This document shows, one piece after another, positions 1 through 11,265 of a stretch of DNA of 64,000 nucleotides. This DNA comes from Lineus longissimus. Taxonomy: Eukaryota; Nemertea; Pilidiophora; Heteronemertea; Lineidae. Under the pieces are notes generated by a model. It searched no databases and was not told the origin of the DNA. It worked only from the letters and a program-made list of their open reading frames with translations. The stretch is taken from the NCBI RefSeq assembly GCF_910592395.1, contig NC_088324.1, positions 496,001 to 560,000 of the forward strand, given 5' to 3'. Positions within the stretch are counted from its first letter, which is position 1. Each line of letters starts with the position of its first letter. A program made the position numbers and the translations under genes.

Positions 1-76
1 AGGATTCGGAATTAAGGCTTCGGTGTATTATATCTTTTTACATTGAATATCCTCCAATATAATGAACTATACTTAC

Positions 77-121
77 GAGCAACACAGTCTCCTTTCTTCA
101 ACATGTCAGAAGGTTTACACC
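77..121 (-). CDS. small cysteine-rich internal exon of secreted LamG gene
   Basis: Read on the minus strand, a pyrimidine-rich acceptor ending in cttcag precedes base 121 and a strong donor (GTAAGT) follows base 77. The 45-nt exon is open in the frame that continues the upstream exon (phase 1 in, phase 1 out) and encodes about 15 residues with two cysteines (core RCKPSDMLKKGDCVA). The exon at 836-937 also ends in phase 1, so the two splice cleanly. It is the last exon visible before the left edge of the window, so the gene continues beyond it. No domain is recognised. The call rests on splice-site quality and phase agreement, not on homology. Confidence 0.45.
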
Positions 122-835
122 CTGAAGGTAAAATCTGAACGGAATAACTTTTATACTCTGGCTTTTCCAAATATATCTCCAAAAGGATATATGAACTTCA
201 TTAATATAATTATCAGGTCGGAGTATACATTCTAACATTAAAACCTAACCATCATCACATTCACAATCACGAAAATCTTAATGACTGCCACCAACGGTCC
301 TTGGATGTCGAGGCCAAGGACCACGGCACTAGTATCTCCCAGGCTTCATCATCAGTAATCGTAATCGTGCGTTTGTTATTATACAGTTATAGAGAGAAGA
401 AATACATACTGTCTACACATCGTTTGGTCGGGATGTTCCATAACTGAGACTCGGTGCACCCTAGGAAAAAGGTAAAGCATTAAACGACAGTTAATGGTTA
501 CGAAACTTCATTCAGCTTAGAATGGATTCTATTTTGAATCCACCTAGTGTTTGCGTATTAATGTACAAACTCATGGCTTAAGGAATTCACACCGCACTTG
601 CGCGTCACTCTATCATGAATGAGATCACGATGGTTAAGTAGCTTTGGCAAAGCCTTTGGTGAGGTCGCATCCAAAAAGCGAGTGCAAATAATGAAAACGA
701 GTTGCAACGCATTCAACATACAACACTGTTTTACCACAGTCGAGCTGCCTCAAGAGGATAAACTACAGAAAGACAGATATATTTAAAAGGATAAGTGCTA
801 TGTTATAGGCTAATCCTGTGATGTCTCATACTCAC

Positions 836-937
836 TCGGTGTGCAGATCTTCTTGGTGTCATCCCAGATCTCCTCTGGAGCACAGCGGTTGACACATTTA
901 TCCCCTATCCATCTCTTTGCAACATCATCTGTGCATT
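836..937 (-). CDS. cysteine-rich module exon of secreted LamG gene
   Basis: A minus-strand exon of 102 nt lies between the acceptor tttcaag (exon starts at 937) and the donor GTGAGT (exon ends at 836). It is a symmetric phase 1-1 exon encoding about 34 residues with four cysteines (C-x13-C-x3-C, then a fourth about 12 residues on), for example WIGDKCVNRCAPEEIW. The cysteine spacing resembles small disulfide modules of extracellular proteins, but I do not recognise the family. Its entry phase matches the phase-1 end of the LamG exon at 3,941, which supports a single gene. About 3 kb of intron separates them, and that intron contains the foldback element. Confidence 0.5.
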
Positions 938-2349
938 CTTGAAATAAAGGAAGCTAATTACTGGCAGTGAAAACCTCTTCTTCTCCCTAGTTAATGTTTA
1001 ATCCTTCAACAGAAAAACACTTGAAACTTATAAACTTTAGTGCACCCTTTCGGTCATGTGGATGGAGATCCGTTAGCAATATCGTTTATGAAGGAAAATG
1101 ATAACCGGTTTACGAAGACACGCAAAGGGATGACAAATTTGGCAAAAATATTGGCCTTTGTAGGGATAAACCGAAGGACGTTCCGATGCTTGTATAGATA
1201 ACTGCAGCATATGAAAGATTCTGTGGTATGCACTTGGTGGAAACAGAGATGGTGAAGAGAACCGATGGTTCCATTCGGTCTGGATGTATACAGTAGGTGC
1301 AAGGAAATCATATTACGGATACTCTAAATATGTTGACATAACCATTGAAAGCACATGACGGGGGCTTTCTGATGGTCCCCTCAATATTACCCTTCCACGG
1401 GTAACGGACGTTGATCAGCTCGGAAACCAATGTTCTCTGGTAAAATCAGTTCGTAATTCGTAATTTGCAATTCGTGAGATTTGTGGAAACTCGCTATGCC
1501 AATTGAAGCGCAAAAATGAATCAGACATGTCTCGAGGGGTCTGTTTTCATGTTCGTCGTCGACAGTTTTTTTCAAAGCTCTTTAGGTAAAATCAATTCAA
1601 ATGTTTGAAGAGTAAACTGATTTTGGATTTTAATCGAATATGCCATATGGACGCTAATTTAGACCCAGTTTTGAAGGAGTATGTCAAAAAAACATGTTCA
1701 CCTACAGCTGTCACTTTCATCAAATTGTGTCAATCAAAGACTGCTTTCATCTCTATTATAAGAGTGTCGATTAATACAAGTTGTAAATACTTTGTAAATA
1801 CTGGTCAGTGACCAATTTCGCCATAAGACGTGTATATGAATATGACGAATGTGTCCCTGGTACACCAACAAACCTTTTGAAATTAACTCATGAACAGTAC
1901 ATCTGTCGACCGCGTCAGAAGAAACAAGATCCTTACCACATGAAGCCACCCATGAAACCAAAGAACAAAAGACCTATATAACCTCCTGTAACTCAACGCC
2001 TTTCGGGCAAGTTTCTCTTTACATAAAACGTGTTGTCAGCAAAACCCTTTGGCGTTTTCAGCACTTCTAAATTTGCCAGATGTTGCTTATTGTGTTTCAG
2101 GCAGACTTACGTAGGGTTGGCACTGAAAAGACAATTATCATAGTATAATTAATTTTTGTGAGCACATCGAAAGATTTGATAAACTTATGTATCATCGGCA
2201 CGATTGGAAACAGAAAAAAAACCCTTCTATTGAAGTTATCATTTTTCTCAAAATATAAAGTTTTTTTCATCTTTAAAACGAATCAGGAAAGATATGAAAG
2301 ACTAAAGACGAAACGCTTGCATCAGTCCTTCTCTTTACATAGATGCATA

Positions 2350-2358
2350 CTATTATAC
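2350..2358. repeat. target-site duplication CTATTATAC, left copy
   Basis: These nine bases are identical to those at 3,243-3,251 on the other side of the foldback element. Together they define the insertion exactly. Confidence 0.8.
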
Positions 2359-3242
2359 GGCTCTAGGAAAATTCGTCCCCGGAAAATTCGTCCCCGGAAA
2401 ACTCGTCCCCGGAAAATTCGTCCCCTAGGAAAATTCGTCCCTGGAAAATTCGTCCCCGAGGAAAATTCGTCCCCGGATAATTCGTCCCCGAGGATAATTC
2501 GTCCCTGGAATATTCGTCCCTGAGGAAAATTTCGTCCCCAGAATATTTGTCCCCGGAAAATATGTCCCCTAGGATAATTCGTCCCTGGGAAATTCGTGCC
2601 CGAGGATAATTCGTCCCCGGAAAATTAGAGAAAAGTTGAAAGTTTCTGACATTACTTTCTAGTAATAACTACTACATGTACTTACTACTTTCGACTTTTC
2701 TCATTCAGTGTTATATCTCTATTTACTACCCTACTAGCTAGTTACCTACTCCACTCTTTTCATAGTAGGTAGAGGTAGGCAGGCGAAATAGTTTATTTCT
2801 TTACAAATAAGTATTTTTACTGGTCAGAATGAAAGAAAAACTCTAAATTCTTCAATAAAATATTTCGCCTGCCTACCTCTACCTACTATAAAAATAGTGG
2901 GGTAGGTAACTAGCTAGTAGGGTAGTAAAGAGAGATGTTACACTGAATGAGAAAAATCGAAAGTAGTAGTTATTACTACAGTCCATTCGACAAGACTTAA
3001 GAGTCTTGGAAAGTAAAGTCAGAAACTTTCAACTTTGTAAAATTTTCTGGGGACGAATTATCCTCGGGGACGAACTTTCCAGGGACGAATTATCCTCGGG
3101 GACAAATTTTCCGGGACGAACTATCCTCGGGGACGAATTATCCTCGGGGACGAATTTTCCGGGGACGAATTTTCTTGGGGACGAATTTGCGGGGACGAGT
3201 TTTCTGGGGACGAATTATCCGGGGACGAATTTTCCTGTAACC
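2359..3242. mobile_element. foldback (FB/MULE-like) element with 9-bp target duplication
   Basis: This is an 884-bp inverted-repeat element. The outer left arm (about 2,366-2,625) is a run of 15-18 bp direct repeats with the core GGAAAATTCGTCCCC. The outer right arm (about 3,045-3,235) carries the same core in reverse complement. Inside these, a unique arm (about 2,629-2,815) is mirrored by about 2,865-3,035 around a centre near 2,840. The ends read GGCTCTAGGAAAATTCG on the left and, reversed, GGTTACAGGAAAATTCG on the right. The nine bases CTATTATAC occur directly outside both ends (2,350-2,358 and 3,243-3,251), as expected of a target-site duplication. Foldback elements and Mutator-like elements typically make duplications of about 9 bp. 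No transposase is present, so it is non-autonomous. Confidence 0.85.
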
Positions 3243-3940
3243 CTATTATACCCACATCATGGAATTACGTAGGCAGAGATATGCCTGCATATATAATTCA
3301 AGTAAGGCCGTCACAAAATGTTCTCTCTCAAAATCTAGCTCCTCGAGTTCTACAATTAGCTTCTACCCTTATATCTCAATTTTCTGAACGCAGATCCTGC
3401 CACACGATCGTGCTGCTCGTGGAATAAGATGCTTGATTTCCTCTTTATTGAAATTACCAAAGTGTACCCTTAACTGTAATCTCATGCTTGAATGGCCAAC
3501 ATTTTCTGTTCCAAATTCTATTGAGAGCGGAGACATATACATAATATGTTGACAGGTGTGAGGTGCCGAAAGCTGCCACAAGGCTAAAACTTTGGTCTTG
3601 GAGTTTTATTTCACCTATTGGGAATGACAAGGCCTTGCTAGGTTATTCTTACCCGAACCGTCAGAACAATAACTTAGTTATTGCTTGGTTAAACGGACAT
3701 ATCGGGCGAAATATGCCTGGTAGATGACGAGACTATGTCTGTGGTTACTGGGCATACGCCGCCAGATCAAGAACAAAAACAGTGGACGTATTCACGATGT
3801 AATTCGAATACCGTCATTCAAGATAAGAATATAATTCATCACATCAGAAGACTGCTGTGAGGGAAAACTCATTGTCAGGTAAACCTTCGTATTCTAATGA
3901 TTTACCCATGTGGTAGAAAGAGCATCGTGTTTAAACTTAC

Positions 3941-4582
3941 CAGGTTTGGCTCTACTTATGATCAGCTTCCTAAGTTCCTCGATCTGGGCCTTACCACTGA
4001 CTGCACATCTCATCAGCGTTGTTCCGGCCAGCTTTCCCGTGAATTTCGACCCACCATTTGCCGGCCTGAGTCCAACGTACAAATCACCCAACATGTCTCG
4101 GAGTCCTATGGCTCCGACATTCTTGATGACAACATTACCATCGACCCACATCACCAAATTGCCAGTTTGTTGACTGTAGCTGATCCCTACGAACGACCAT
4201 TTCTTAGTTGGTGGAGCAATATGAAATTCACCAAGGCTGCGTCCAGTATGGGCATCCATGTTGATCAAAAGCTTGCCTTGATAAATGCACATGTGAGTTC
4301 CGAAATCTCCTCTTCCTCTCCACTCCACGATTATTTCATCTCTAAGCACGTCTTGGTAAAGATAAGTCGCGATTGTGAAACTATCACGCTCAATATCCAG
4401 CTTTCCGTCACTGGTTATCTTGACGTAGTTATGCCCGGTGAAAACCCATGCGTTGATACCTTCAGGGCCGGTGGTGAGAGTTGTGGCTCCTACGGTAGAT
4501 AGGGTTAGGCCACCAAGGCCGCTTGGTTTGGACTCGATCCTAGGTCCGAGAAGAAGCCACGAACCACAGCTCGACATACCAC
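3941..4582 (-). CDS. laminin-G-like (ConA-fold) exon, copy 1
   Basis: This 642-nt internal exon encodes 214 residues. It is bounded by the acceptor ctgtttcag (exon starts at 4,582) and the donor GTAAGT (exon ends at 3,941); both junctions are phase 1. The protein looks like a laminin-G/concanavalin-A-like jelly-roll domain: an N-terminal SSCGSWLL, strand motifs FTGHNYVKI and DSFTIATYLYQ, then WSFVGISYSQQTGNLVMWVDG near residues 145-165, and a late LMRCAV that may pair with the first cysteine. Such domains bind glycans or proteins extracellularly. An ATG lies ten codons upstream of the splice junction, but it belongs to the intron, because the acceptor tract is good and the signal-peptide exon at 11,332 supplies the start. 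The opposite strand also carries a 201-codon open frame, a mere shadow. Confidence 0.8.
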
Positions 4583-5901
4583 CTGAAACAGAAATCGAAC
4601 ATTTAATCGACAAACACTAAGGCACTAAGGGTGTTTTACAAAAGTAGTCATTGTTTTACGAAGGTAGTCATCACCAAAATTTGGAGAACACCAAGCTTTT
4701 AGATGCAAATTTTGTAGACATGTGACACATTTGAAACAAATAATGAATAGGAACATAAAGTAGGGCCAAATTCATAAAGGGCGTTTAAGGGTTAGTCGTC
4801 TGTAACTTCTCCCTAATCAGTTTCAGGGCCTATTCATATTCTGGGAAGATTTACATGAAGGACCTGAATCTCTCTATTTATTAGTTAAACGCTGTTTTAA
4901 GCTAAAAGCCCTTTATGAATTTGGCATTACATCTTTAACATCAAATCCAGTTATATGACAGAGATGGCGCATCTGGTTATATGAGAGAGATGGTACGGAT
5001 GCATCTAGTTATATGAGAGAGTTGGCCGTGGGGTAATTTCGAGCCGAAATACGCCGCTCGGATGCTGCACAAGATGAAAAGTTCTACTCGGAGCTCGATA
5101 TCGCAGCCGAGTGCGACCAATTGCACTTTTATCCCCTAGATACACTCAGAAAGACTAACACAACACTGTATATAGATTGATTATGGACCGATTTGGCCAA
5201 AATTTGAGAAATATATATTTATTTGCCAAACCGGCTACATAGAGAGAGCACTCACTGCAAAAGTCCAAGTTGTAGAGTAGATCGTTGCGTTAGCTTAGCT
5301 ACTTTTTGCGAGTGAGGAGACAGCCTCGTGCTGTCTCCTTAAAACAAAGAACCAATTTGCATACTTTGAAGAGTGATGAGAATAAAGCAGTTCAGATCAG
5401 ATCGAACTACTGTCTCCCAGCTTAAAGTCTATTGTGATGGATAACTTTCTCATAATATGCATTTGGAAGCTGTTAAGAAGCCGATGCCGAATTGCAGAGA
5501 GGCCCACATACCCCATGCGCTTCGATGGCAAACGTTCCTACGATACGCATGACATTAGGGTCAGATGGTCAGAGTTTTTCGCCGAAATAGGCCTTGCTAG
5601 GTTATTCTTACCCGAACCGTCAGAACAATAACTTAGTTATTGCTTGGTTAAACGGACATATCGGGCGAAGTATGCCTGGTAGATGACGAGACTATGTCTG
5701 TGGTTACTGGGCATACGCCGCCAGATCAAGAACAAAAACAGTGGACGTATTAACGATGTAATTCGAATACCGACATTCAAGATAAGAATATATAATTCAT
5801 CACATCAGAAGAATGCTGTGAGGGAAAACTCATTGTCAGGTAAACCTTCGTATTCTAATGATTTACCCATGTGGTAGAAAGAGCATCGTGTTTAAACTTA
5901 C

Positions 5902-6543
5902 CAGGTTTGGCTCTACTTATGATCAGCTTCCTAAGTTCCTCGATCTGGGCCTTACCACTGACTGCACATCTCATCAGCGTTGTTCCGGCCAGCTTTCCCG
6001 TGAATTTGGACCCACCATTTGCCGGCCTGAGTCCAACGTACAAATCACCCAACATGTCTCGGAGTCCTATGGCACCAACATTCTTGATGAAAACATTACC
6101 ATCGACCCACATCACCAAATTGCCAGTTTGTTGACTGTAGCTGATCCCTACGAACGACCATTTCTTAGTTGGTGGAGCAATATGAAATTCACCAAGGCTG
6201 CGTCCAGTATGGGCATCCATGTTGATCAAAAGCTTTTCTTGATAAATCCACATGTGAGTTCCGAAATCTCCTCTTCCTCTCCACTCCACGATTGCTTCGT
6301 CTCTAAGTACGTCTTGGTAAAGATAAGTCGCGATTGTGAAACTATCACGCTCAATATCCAGCTTTCCGTCACTGGTTATCTTGACGTAGTTATGCCCGGT
6401 GAAAACCCATGCGTTGATACCTTCAGGGCCGGTGGTGAGAGTTGTGGCTCCTACGGTAGATAGGGTTAGGCCACCAAGGCCGCTTGGTTTGGACTCGATC
6501 CTAGGTCCGAGAAGAAGCCACGAACCACAGCTCGACATACCAC
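5902..6543 (-). CDS. laminin-G-like (ConA-fold) exon, copy 2
   Basis: This has the same exon structure as the copies at 3,941 and 9,221, with identical splice sites and phase 1-1 ends. It differs by only a few residues: MWIYQEK replaces MCIYQGK, VLRDEAIV replaces VLRDEIIV, and GNVFIKN replaces GNVVIKN. The loss of that cysteine in this copy suggests the cysteine is unpaired and dispensable. It may be the middle of three tandem LamG domains, or one of a set of alternative exons. The sequence cannot separate these possibilities, since all phases are compatible. Confidence 0.8.
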
Positions 6544-7814
6544 CTGAAACAGAAATTGAACATTTAATCGACAAACACTAAGGCACGAAAGGTGCCATCA
6601 TCAAAATTTGGCGAGCCCCAAGCTTTTAGATGCAAATTTTGAAGACATGGGACACATTTGAAACAAATAATGAATAGGAACATAAAGTAGGGCCAAATTC
6701 ATAAAGGGCGTTTAAGGGTTAGTCGTCTGTAACTTCTCCCTAATCAGTTTCGGGGCCTATTCATATTCTGGGAAGATTTACATGAAGGACCTGAATCGCT
6801 CTATTTAGTAGTTAAACGCTGTTTTAAGCTAAAAGCCCTTTATGAATTTGGCATTACATCTTTAACATCAAATCCAGTTATAGGACAGAGATGGCGCATC
6901 TGGTTATATGAGAGAGATGGTTCGGATGCATCTAGTTGTATGAGAGAGTTGGCCGTGGGGTAATTTCGAGCCGAAATACGCCGCTCGGATGCTGCACAAG
7001 ATGAAAAGTTCTACTCGGAGCTCGATATCGCAGCCGAGTGCGACCAATTGCACTTTTATCCCCTAGATACACTCAGAATGACTAACACAACACTGTATAA
7101 AGATTGATTATGGACCGATTTGGCCAAAATTTGAGAAATATATATTTATTTGCCAAACCGGCTACATAGAGAGAGCACTCACTGCAAAAGTCCAAGTTGT
7201 AGAGTAGATCGTTGCGTTAGCTTAGCTACTTTTTGCGAGTGAGGAGACAGCCTCGTGCTGTCCCCTTAAAACAAAGAACCAATTTGCATACTTTGAAGAG
7301 TGATGAGAATAAAGCAGTTCAGATCAGATCGAACTACTGTCTCCCAGCTTAAAGTCTATTGTGATGGATAACTTTCTCATAATATGCATTTGGAAGCTGT
7401 TAAGAAGCCGATGCCGAATTGCAGAGAGGCCCACATACCCCATGCGCTTCGATGGCAAACGTTCCTACGATACGCATGACATTAGGGTCAGATGGTCAGA
7501 GTTTTTCGCCGAAATAGGCCTTGCTAGGTTATTCTTACCCAAACCGTCAGAACAATAACTTAGTTATTGCTTGGTTAAAGGCCATATATCAAGGTTTGAA
7601 AACATGCTTGATACTCATGAAATATGTTGAGGGGTTAAAAAAACAAGATCCCAGACATTAAAAAAATTCTAATAATAAAGTCATTATTTAGTTATTTCAA
7701 TTTTCATTTTTAAACTATTTGAATTTCCCACCACACACAACTTTAGATTAGTTCCACATGTGGCCGCTAGGGATTTTTTGATGACGTAGATCAGGTCAGT
7801 CAGAACAAAGCAAG

Positions 7815-8186
7815 ATGGCTTGCGCATACAGTTCAGAGAGTGAGAGCAGTGAATTTGAGGATGTTTTGGTCGATACAGAAGGATATTTAAACGTTGAGCT
7901 GTACATGTTCGAGCCATTAATATCACTAGATCATAATGAGAGTGATCATTCGGACGAAAGTGATTAGAATTTGTGGTTAATCAATTTGCATGGCAGACCT
8001 GCCGATATAGCAAAGAAGACATTGATAGACGGTTGCAGATGCATAACATGTATGATTTTTGAACAGACTAATGTTGCACAATATTGTTTCGCCTCGTCAG
8101 TGTTGTATCGCCAGTTATGTCATGACGCTGAACTACTATTGAAAAGTGACGGTATTATGCACAATCATCTTGACGTGACGATATAA
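7815..8186 (+). pseudogene. broken transposon ORF, P2X7-C-terminal-like cysteine-rich remnant
   Basis: One plus-strand frame runs from the ATG at 7,815 to 8,186 with a single in-frame TAG at 7,965. The first 50 residues are acidic and serine-rich (MACAYSSESESSEFEDV). After the stop come GCRCITCMIFEQ and CFASSVLYRQL. This order, an acidic leader, then CIT, then C-x4-VL-x2-YRQ, resembles the cytosolic cysteine-rich domain of P2X7 receptors, which recurs in many invertebrate repeat-associated proteins. The middle of that domain (the usual WC-x-C motif) is missing. This is an inference from a short degenerate match; it could be an unrelated frame. The frame lies entirely within the TTAA-flanked transposon. 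Confidence 0.35.
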
Positions 8187-8361
8187 TGCCGTGCAACGTT
8201 AGATAGGCCTAGATGTCAGATGACAATAATCTGTCATTGACAGTGGCTGTCACTGACACTGACCTGTGTCGCTGTCACCTTGCTATGGCTGGAACACAAG
8301 AAGACACTATGCAGTATCACAGGCCCCAATGGGGCCTACACATTATGTATAACAACCGACC

Positions 8362-8667
8362 TCAGCAGCCTCGGGCATTAAATGCAATTGACATGGTTGA
8401 AACAGCTGTTTTTAACAAGTGGCATTTAATATTCAGTTGGATGCAGATATCCGGCTTCATGTGATAATCCGTATCGATAAAGTGATCACTGCAAAGTTTG
8501 GCCGAAGGCCCAGGCTTCCAACACTCCAAACGTTTGCACTTCCGAATCCACAGCTTCCTCCTCTCTCGTTCAACTGGCTTTGGAAATTCATGAAAATGGG
8601 TCCCATCCGTCATTCGATTGTTCTTTGTGCTAGCCTTGACACAATTCGGAGCCACACAATACACCAT
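8362..8667 (-). CDS. THAP-domain protein encoded by transposon
   Basis: This 101-residue ORF is almost entirely a THAP zinc finger. The C2CH ligands are C4, C9, C59 and H62 (C-x4-C-x49-C-x2-H), with the conserved FP at 28-29, W40 and the LCSDHF motif around the last two ligands. THAP domains bind DNA specifically; in P-element and Kolobok transposases they recognise the transposon ends. Here the catalytic part that normally follows is absent, and the ORF ends after about 35 further residues of unclear nature. It may act as an end-binding accessory protein or simply be a deletion product. It lies inside the 7,579-8,968 element, antisense to the plus-strand remnant. Confidence 0.75.
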   Translation of the reverse strand: MVYCVAPNCVKASTKNNRMTDGTHFHEFPKPVERERRKLWIRKCKRLECWKPGPSAKLCSDHFIDTDYHMKPDICIQLNIKCHLLKTAVSTMSIAFNARGC

Positions 8668-9220
8668 AGTGAATGAAACACATTACTTCCAGGTGTGCAA
8701 AATTAATTAAGGCCCTCCTGCTTTTATGATTGCATGACATGTACAGATGACCTGATCTACATCACAACTTTTGCTGAACCCGCCGCCTGGCTCTAACAAG
8801 CCAGTTGCTAGCCTGATCAGGTAATCAAGTTGTCAAACACATAATTGGCTATATCTTCAAAATGGATGGAGCTAATTGCATTTGGTTTTCTGTATTGTAT
8901 AAAGTGTTAGGTACACTTTTGAAATCGTCTTACAGCAGAAAATGGCAAAAAACCTTGATATATGACCTTTAAACGGACATATCGGGCGAAGTATGCCTGG
9001 TAGATGACGAGACTATGTCTGTGGTTACTGGGCATACGCCGCCAGATCGAGAACAAAAAAGTGTTATGTATTCACGATGTAATTCGAATACCGACATTTC
9101 AGATAAGAAGATAATTCATCACATCAGAAGACTGCTGTGAGGGAAAACTCATTGTCAGGTAAACCTTCGTATTCTAATGATTTACCCATGCGGTAGAAAG
9201 AGCATCGTGTTTAAACTTAC

Positions 9221-9862
9221 CAGGTTTGGCTCTACTTATGATCAGCTTCCTAAGTTCCTCGATCTGGGCCTTACCACTGACTGCACATCTCATCAGCGTT
9301 GTTCCGGCCAGCTTTCCCGTGAATTTGGACCCACCATTTGCCGGCCTGAGTCCAACGTACAAATCACCCAACATGTCTCGGAGTCCTATGGCTCCGACAT
9401 TCTTGATGACAACATTACCATCGACCCACATCACCAAATTGCCAGTTTGTTGACTGTAGCTGATCCCTACGAACGACCATTTCTTAGTTGGTGGAGCAAT
9501 ATGAAATTCACCAAGGCTGCGTCCAGTATGGGCATCCATGTTGATCAAAAGCTTTCCTTGATAAATGCACATGTGAGTTCCGAAATCTCCTCTTCCTCTC
9601 CACTCCACGATTATTTCGTCTCTAAGTACGTCTTGGTAAAGATAAGTCGCGATTGTGAAACTATCACGCTCAATATCCAGCTTTCCGTCACTGGTTATCT
9701 TGACGTAGTTATGCCCGGTGAAAACCCATGCGTTGATACCTTCAGGGCCGGTGGTGAGAGTTGTGGCTCCTACGGTAGATAGGGTTAGGCCACCAAGGCC
9801 GCTTGGTTTGGACTCGATCCTAGGTCCGAGAAGAAGCCACGAACCACAGCTCGACATACCAC
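9221..9862 (-). CDS. laminin-G-like (ConA-fold) exon, copy 3
   Basis: In transcript order this is the first LamG exon after the signal-peptide exon. It starts at 9,862 after ctgtttcag and ends at 9,221 before GTAAGT, in phase 1 on both sides. At the protein level the exon matches copy 1; the one difference nearby (TAWVNH instead of TTWVNH) falls after the donor site. The signal-peptide exon ends with a single G in phase 1, so the joint reads S-G-G-M-S-S-C without a frame problem. This places the LamG domain at the very N-terminus of the mature secreted protein. Confidence 0.8.
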
Positions 9863-11265
9863 CTGAAACAGAAATCGAACATTTAATCGACAAACACTAA
9901 GGCACTAAGGGTGTTTTACAAAAGTAGTCATTGTTTTACGAAGCTTTTAGATGCAAATTTGGAAGACATGCGACACATTTTACAAAAATGATGAATAGGA
10001 TGTAAAGTTTACATTTTTATCATCAAATCTAGTTATTTAAGAGGGCTTACTGGACTTTGCGCAAAGAAAGCAACGATCGCAATGGGAGAGCGACCATTAT
10101 TTTTGACACCGCCATTTTGTCTTCCTAAAATTAACCTTTGGCTAAAACGGCCACAGAATAGCCGTACCTCCATATTGTGGATGGTGTAATGCTTGGTCAT
10201 GGGTTCCATTCTTGGGATTAACTCCTCAAGAACGTAAGCCATGGGTTTGAATATGTATATATTTACCCCTCATTAACGTGATGTTGTAGCGCGTTAGTCA
10301 TAGATACAATTCTTGATTGTTACTCCTCGATGGGGTGGTGAAGTGCTTCAGTCATGGGTTCACTCTCTGGTGTGGTGCGGGGCTCATACCTTCCATTCCT
10401 CGCGCTGGCACCACCTTTCCATCCCCACTTGTAGCCCCTCTATTCATGACCATAGCAACAAATATCTGCACAGTTAGATGCTGGCGCCACCTATCAATCC
10501 CCATGAACCAGCCAAAATCGATATTCCAAACTACCCTAATGTCACTAGCTCCCTTTAAATGCAATAATTTGCACTGGTAGCGCCCTCTATGACCATAAAG
10601 ACAAATATATGCTCGGTTAGATTCTGGCGCCAACTATCCATCACCATGAACTTATATTCCGAACTAACCTTATGTGACAAGATAAGTCCCTTTACTTCAT
10701 TGTCATAATGGATAATATATATAGCCTCGTTTTCACCACAGAGGTTCGGATGAGAAAACCATAACCGCTTGGGTTGGTGCAAAATGTGGAAGCTTTTCAA
10801 AAGCATTTAAAACCACATTATTCGATATTCAATTTGAGATGTTTTAGAATAGAAATTGATGCCTCACTGTCGGTATTGATTATCTCACCCAAACCGCGAG
10901 GGTAGAGCTAAAATATTGGCCAAAACCTCGGCTACGTCAGGGTTTTGGTCTACAATTTAGCTCTACCCTCGCAGTTTGGGTGAGACAATCAATACCTCCA
11001 GTTCGGTACCAATGCCTTAAATATTATACTCCTCTGTTGCTACTGACACAATTTTCAAAAACTTCACATGATTAGATTTTCCACAGTTATTCATTGAAGT
11101 GTTAAATAAAACAGTGTGACGTTATATTCACTTTACAAACTCGCCCATTAACGCATTTGAAACTACCGAAATGTAGCAGGTATTGACATGGCTTGACACT
11201 AAAGGCAACTGAAATTATCAGAAACTGCTGCCGGGAAATGTGAGGAATAATTATGGTTAACTTAC
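9863..11265 (-). other. first intron of secreted LamG gene
   Basis: No exon is seen. It contains a diverged tandem duplication of about 140 bp between roughly 10,430 and 10,690 (repeated TTAGATKCTGGCGCCA-type segments) and a strong hairpin at 10,872-10,996. Confidence 0.5.
10872..10996. repeat. palindromic MITE-like hairpin
   Basis: A 125-bp imperfect palindrome. The left arm contains TCTCACCCAAACCGCGAGGG and the right arm carries its near-exact complement, with GGTATTGATT at both tips. The arm motif GAGGGTAGAGCTAAAAT resembles the hairpin at 28,861-29,028, so both probably belong to one inverted-repeat family. Confidence 0.6.

Larger units (their letters stand above)
938..3940 (-). other. 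large intron of secreted LamG gene
   Basis: No convincing coding sequence is seen here apart from the foldback element at 2,359-3,242. The short open frames present are not bounded by good splice sites and show no domain. The stretch from 3,631 onward is the start of the tandemly duplicated LamG unit. Confidence 0.5.
7579..8968. mobile_element. Kolobok-like DNA transposon with THAP ORF and TTAA duplication
   Basis: This is a 1,390-bp insertion flanked by TTAA at 7,575-7,578 and 8,969-8,972. The uninterrupted sequence TTGCTTGGTTAAACGGACAT survives in the sister units near 3,690 and 5,650, so the empty site is visible within the window. The terminal inverted repeats are AGGCCATATATCAAGGTTT on the left and, reversed, AGGTCATATATCAAGGTTT on the right (one mismatch in 19). 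A TTAA target, ends beginning AG and a THAP zinc-finger ORF together fit the Kolobok superfamily. piggyBac shares the TTAA target but is not known for THAP domains. No DDE catalytic region is present, so the element is non-autonomous. It carries a THAP ORF on the minus strand and a broken second frame on the plus strand. Confidence 0.85.
6544..9220 (-). other. intron between LamG exons 2 and 3 (contains a transposon)
   Basis: The flanks are duplicated-unit sequence. The central 1.39 kb is the Kolobok-like insertion. No host exon is seen. Confidence 0.6.
3631..9975. repeat. tandem triplication of a ~1.95-kb unit carrying a LamG exon
   Basis: The units start at the shared sequence GGCCTTGCTAGGTTATTC at 3,631, 5,590 and 7,517, giving unit lengths of 1,959 and 1,927 bp. 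The third unit is split by a transposon at 7,579-8,968 and is truncated near 9,975. Each unit contains one LamG exon on the minus strand plus intron flanks that are also highly similar. Units 1 and 3 share details downstream of the exon (GGCACTAAGGGTGTTTTAC) that unit 2 lacks, so they are closer to each other. High identity in introns as well as exons indicates recent duplication or gene conversion. Confidence 0.9.

Noticed and set aside
2158-3272. Small proteins with repeated KIRPRK-like or GDELSSGTNFPG-like units
   Set aside because: They are translations of the foldback element's tandem arms.
5434-7558. Two identical 65-codon frames at 5,434 and 7,361
   Set aside because: They repeat only because the 1.95-kb unit is duplicated. 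They lie in introns with no splice or domain support.
3897-9782. 201-codon plus-strand frames opposite each LamG exon
   Set aside because: Shadow frames. The minus strand has splice sites, phase agreement and a recognisable fold.
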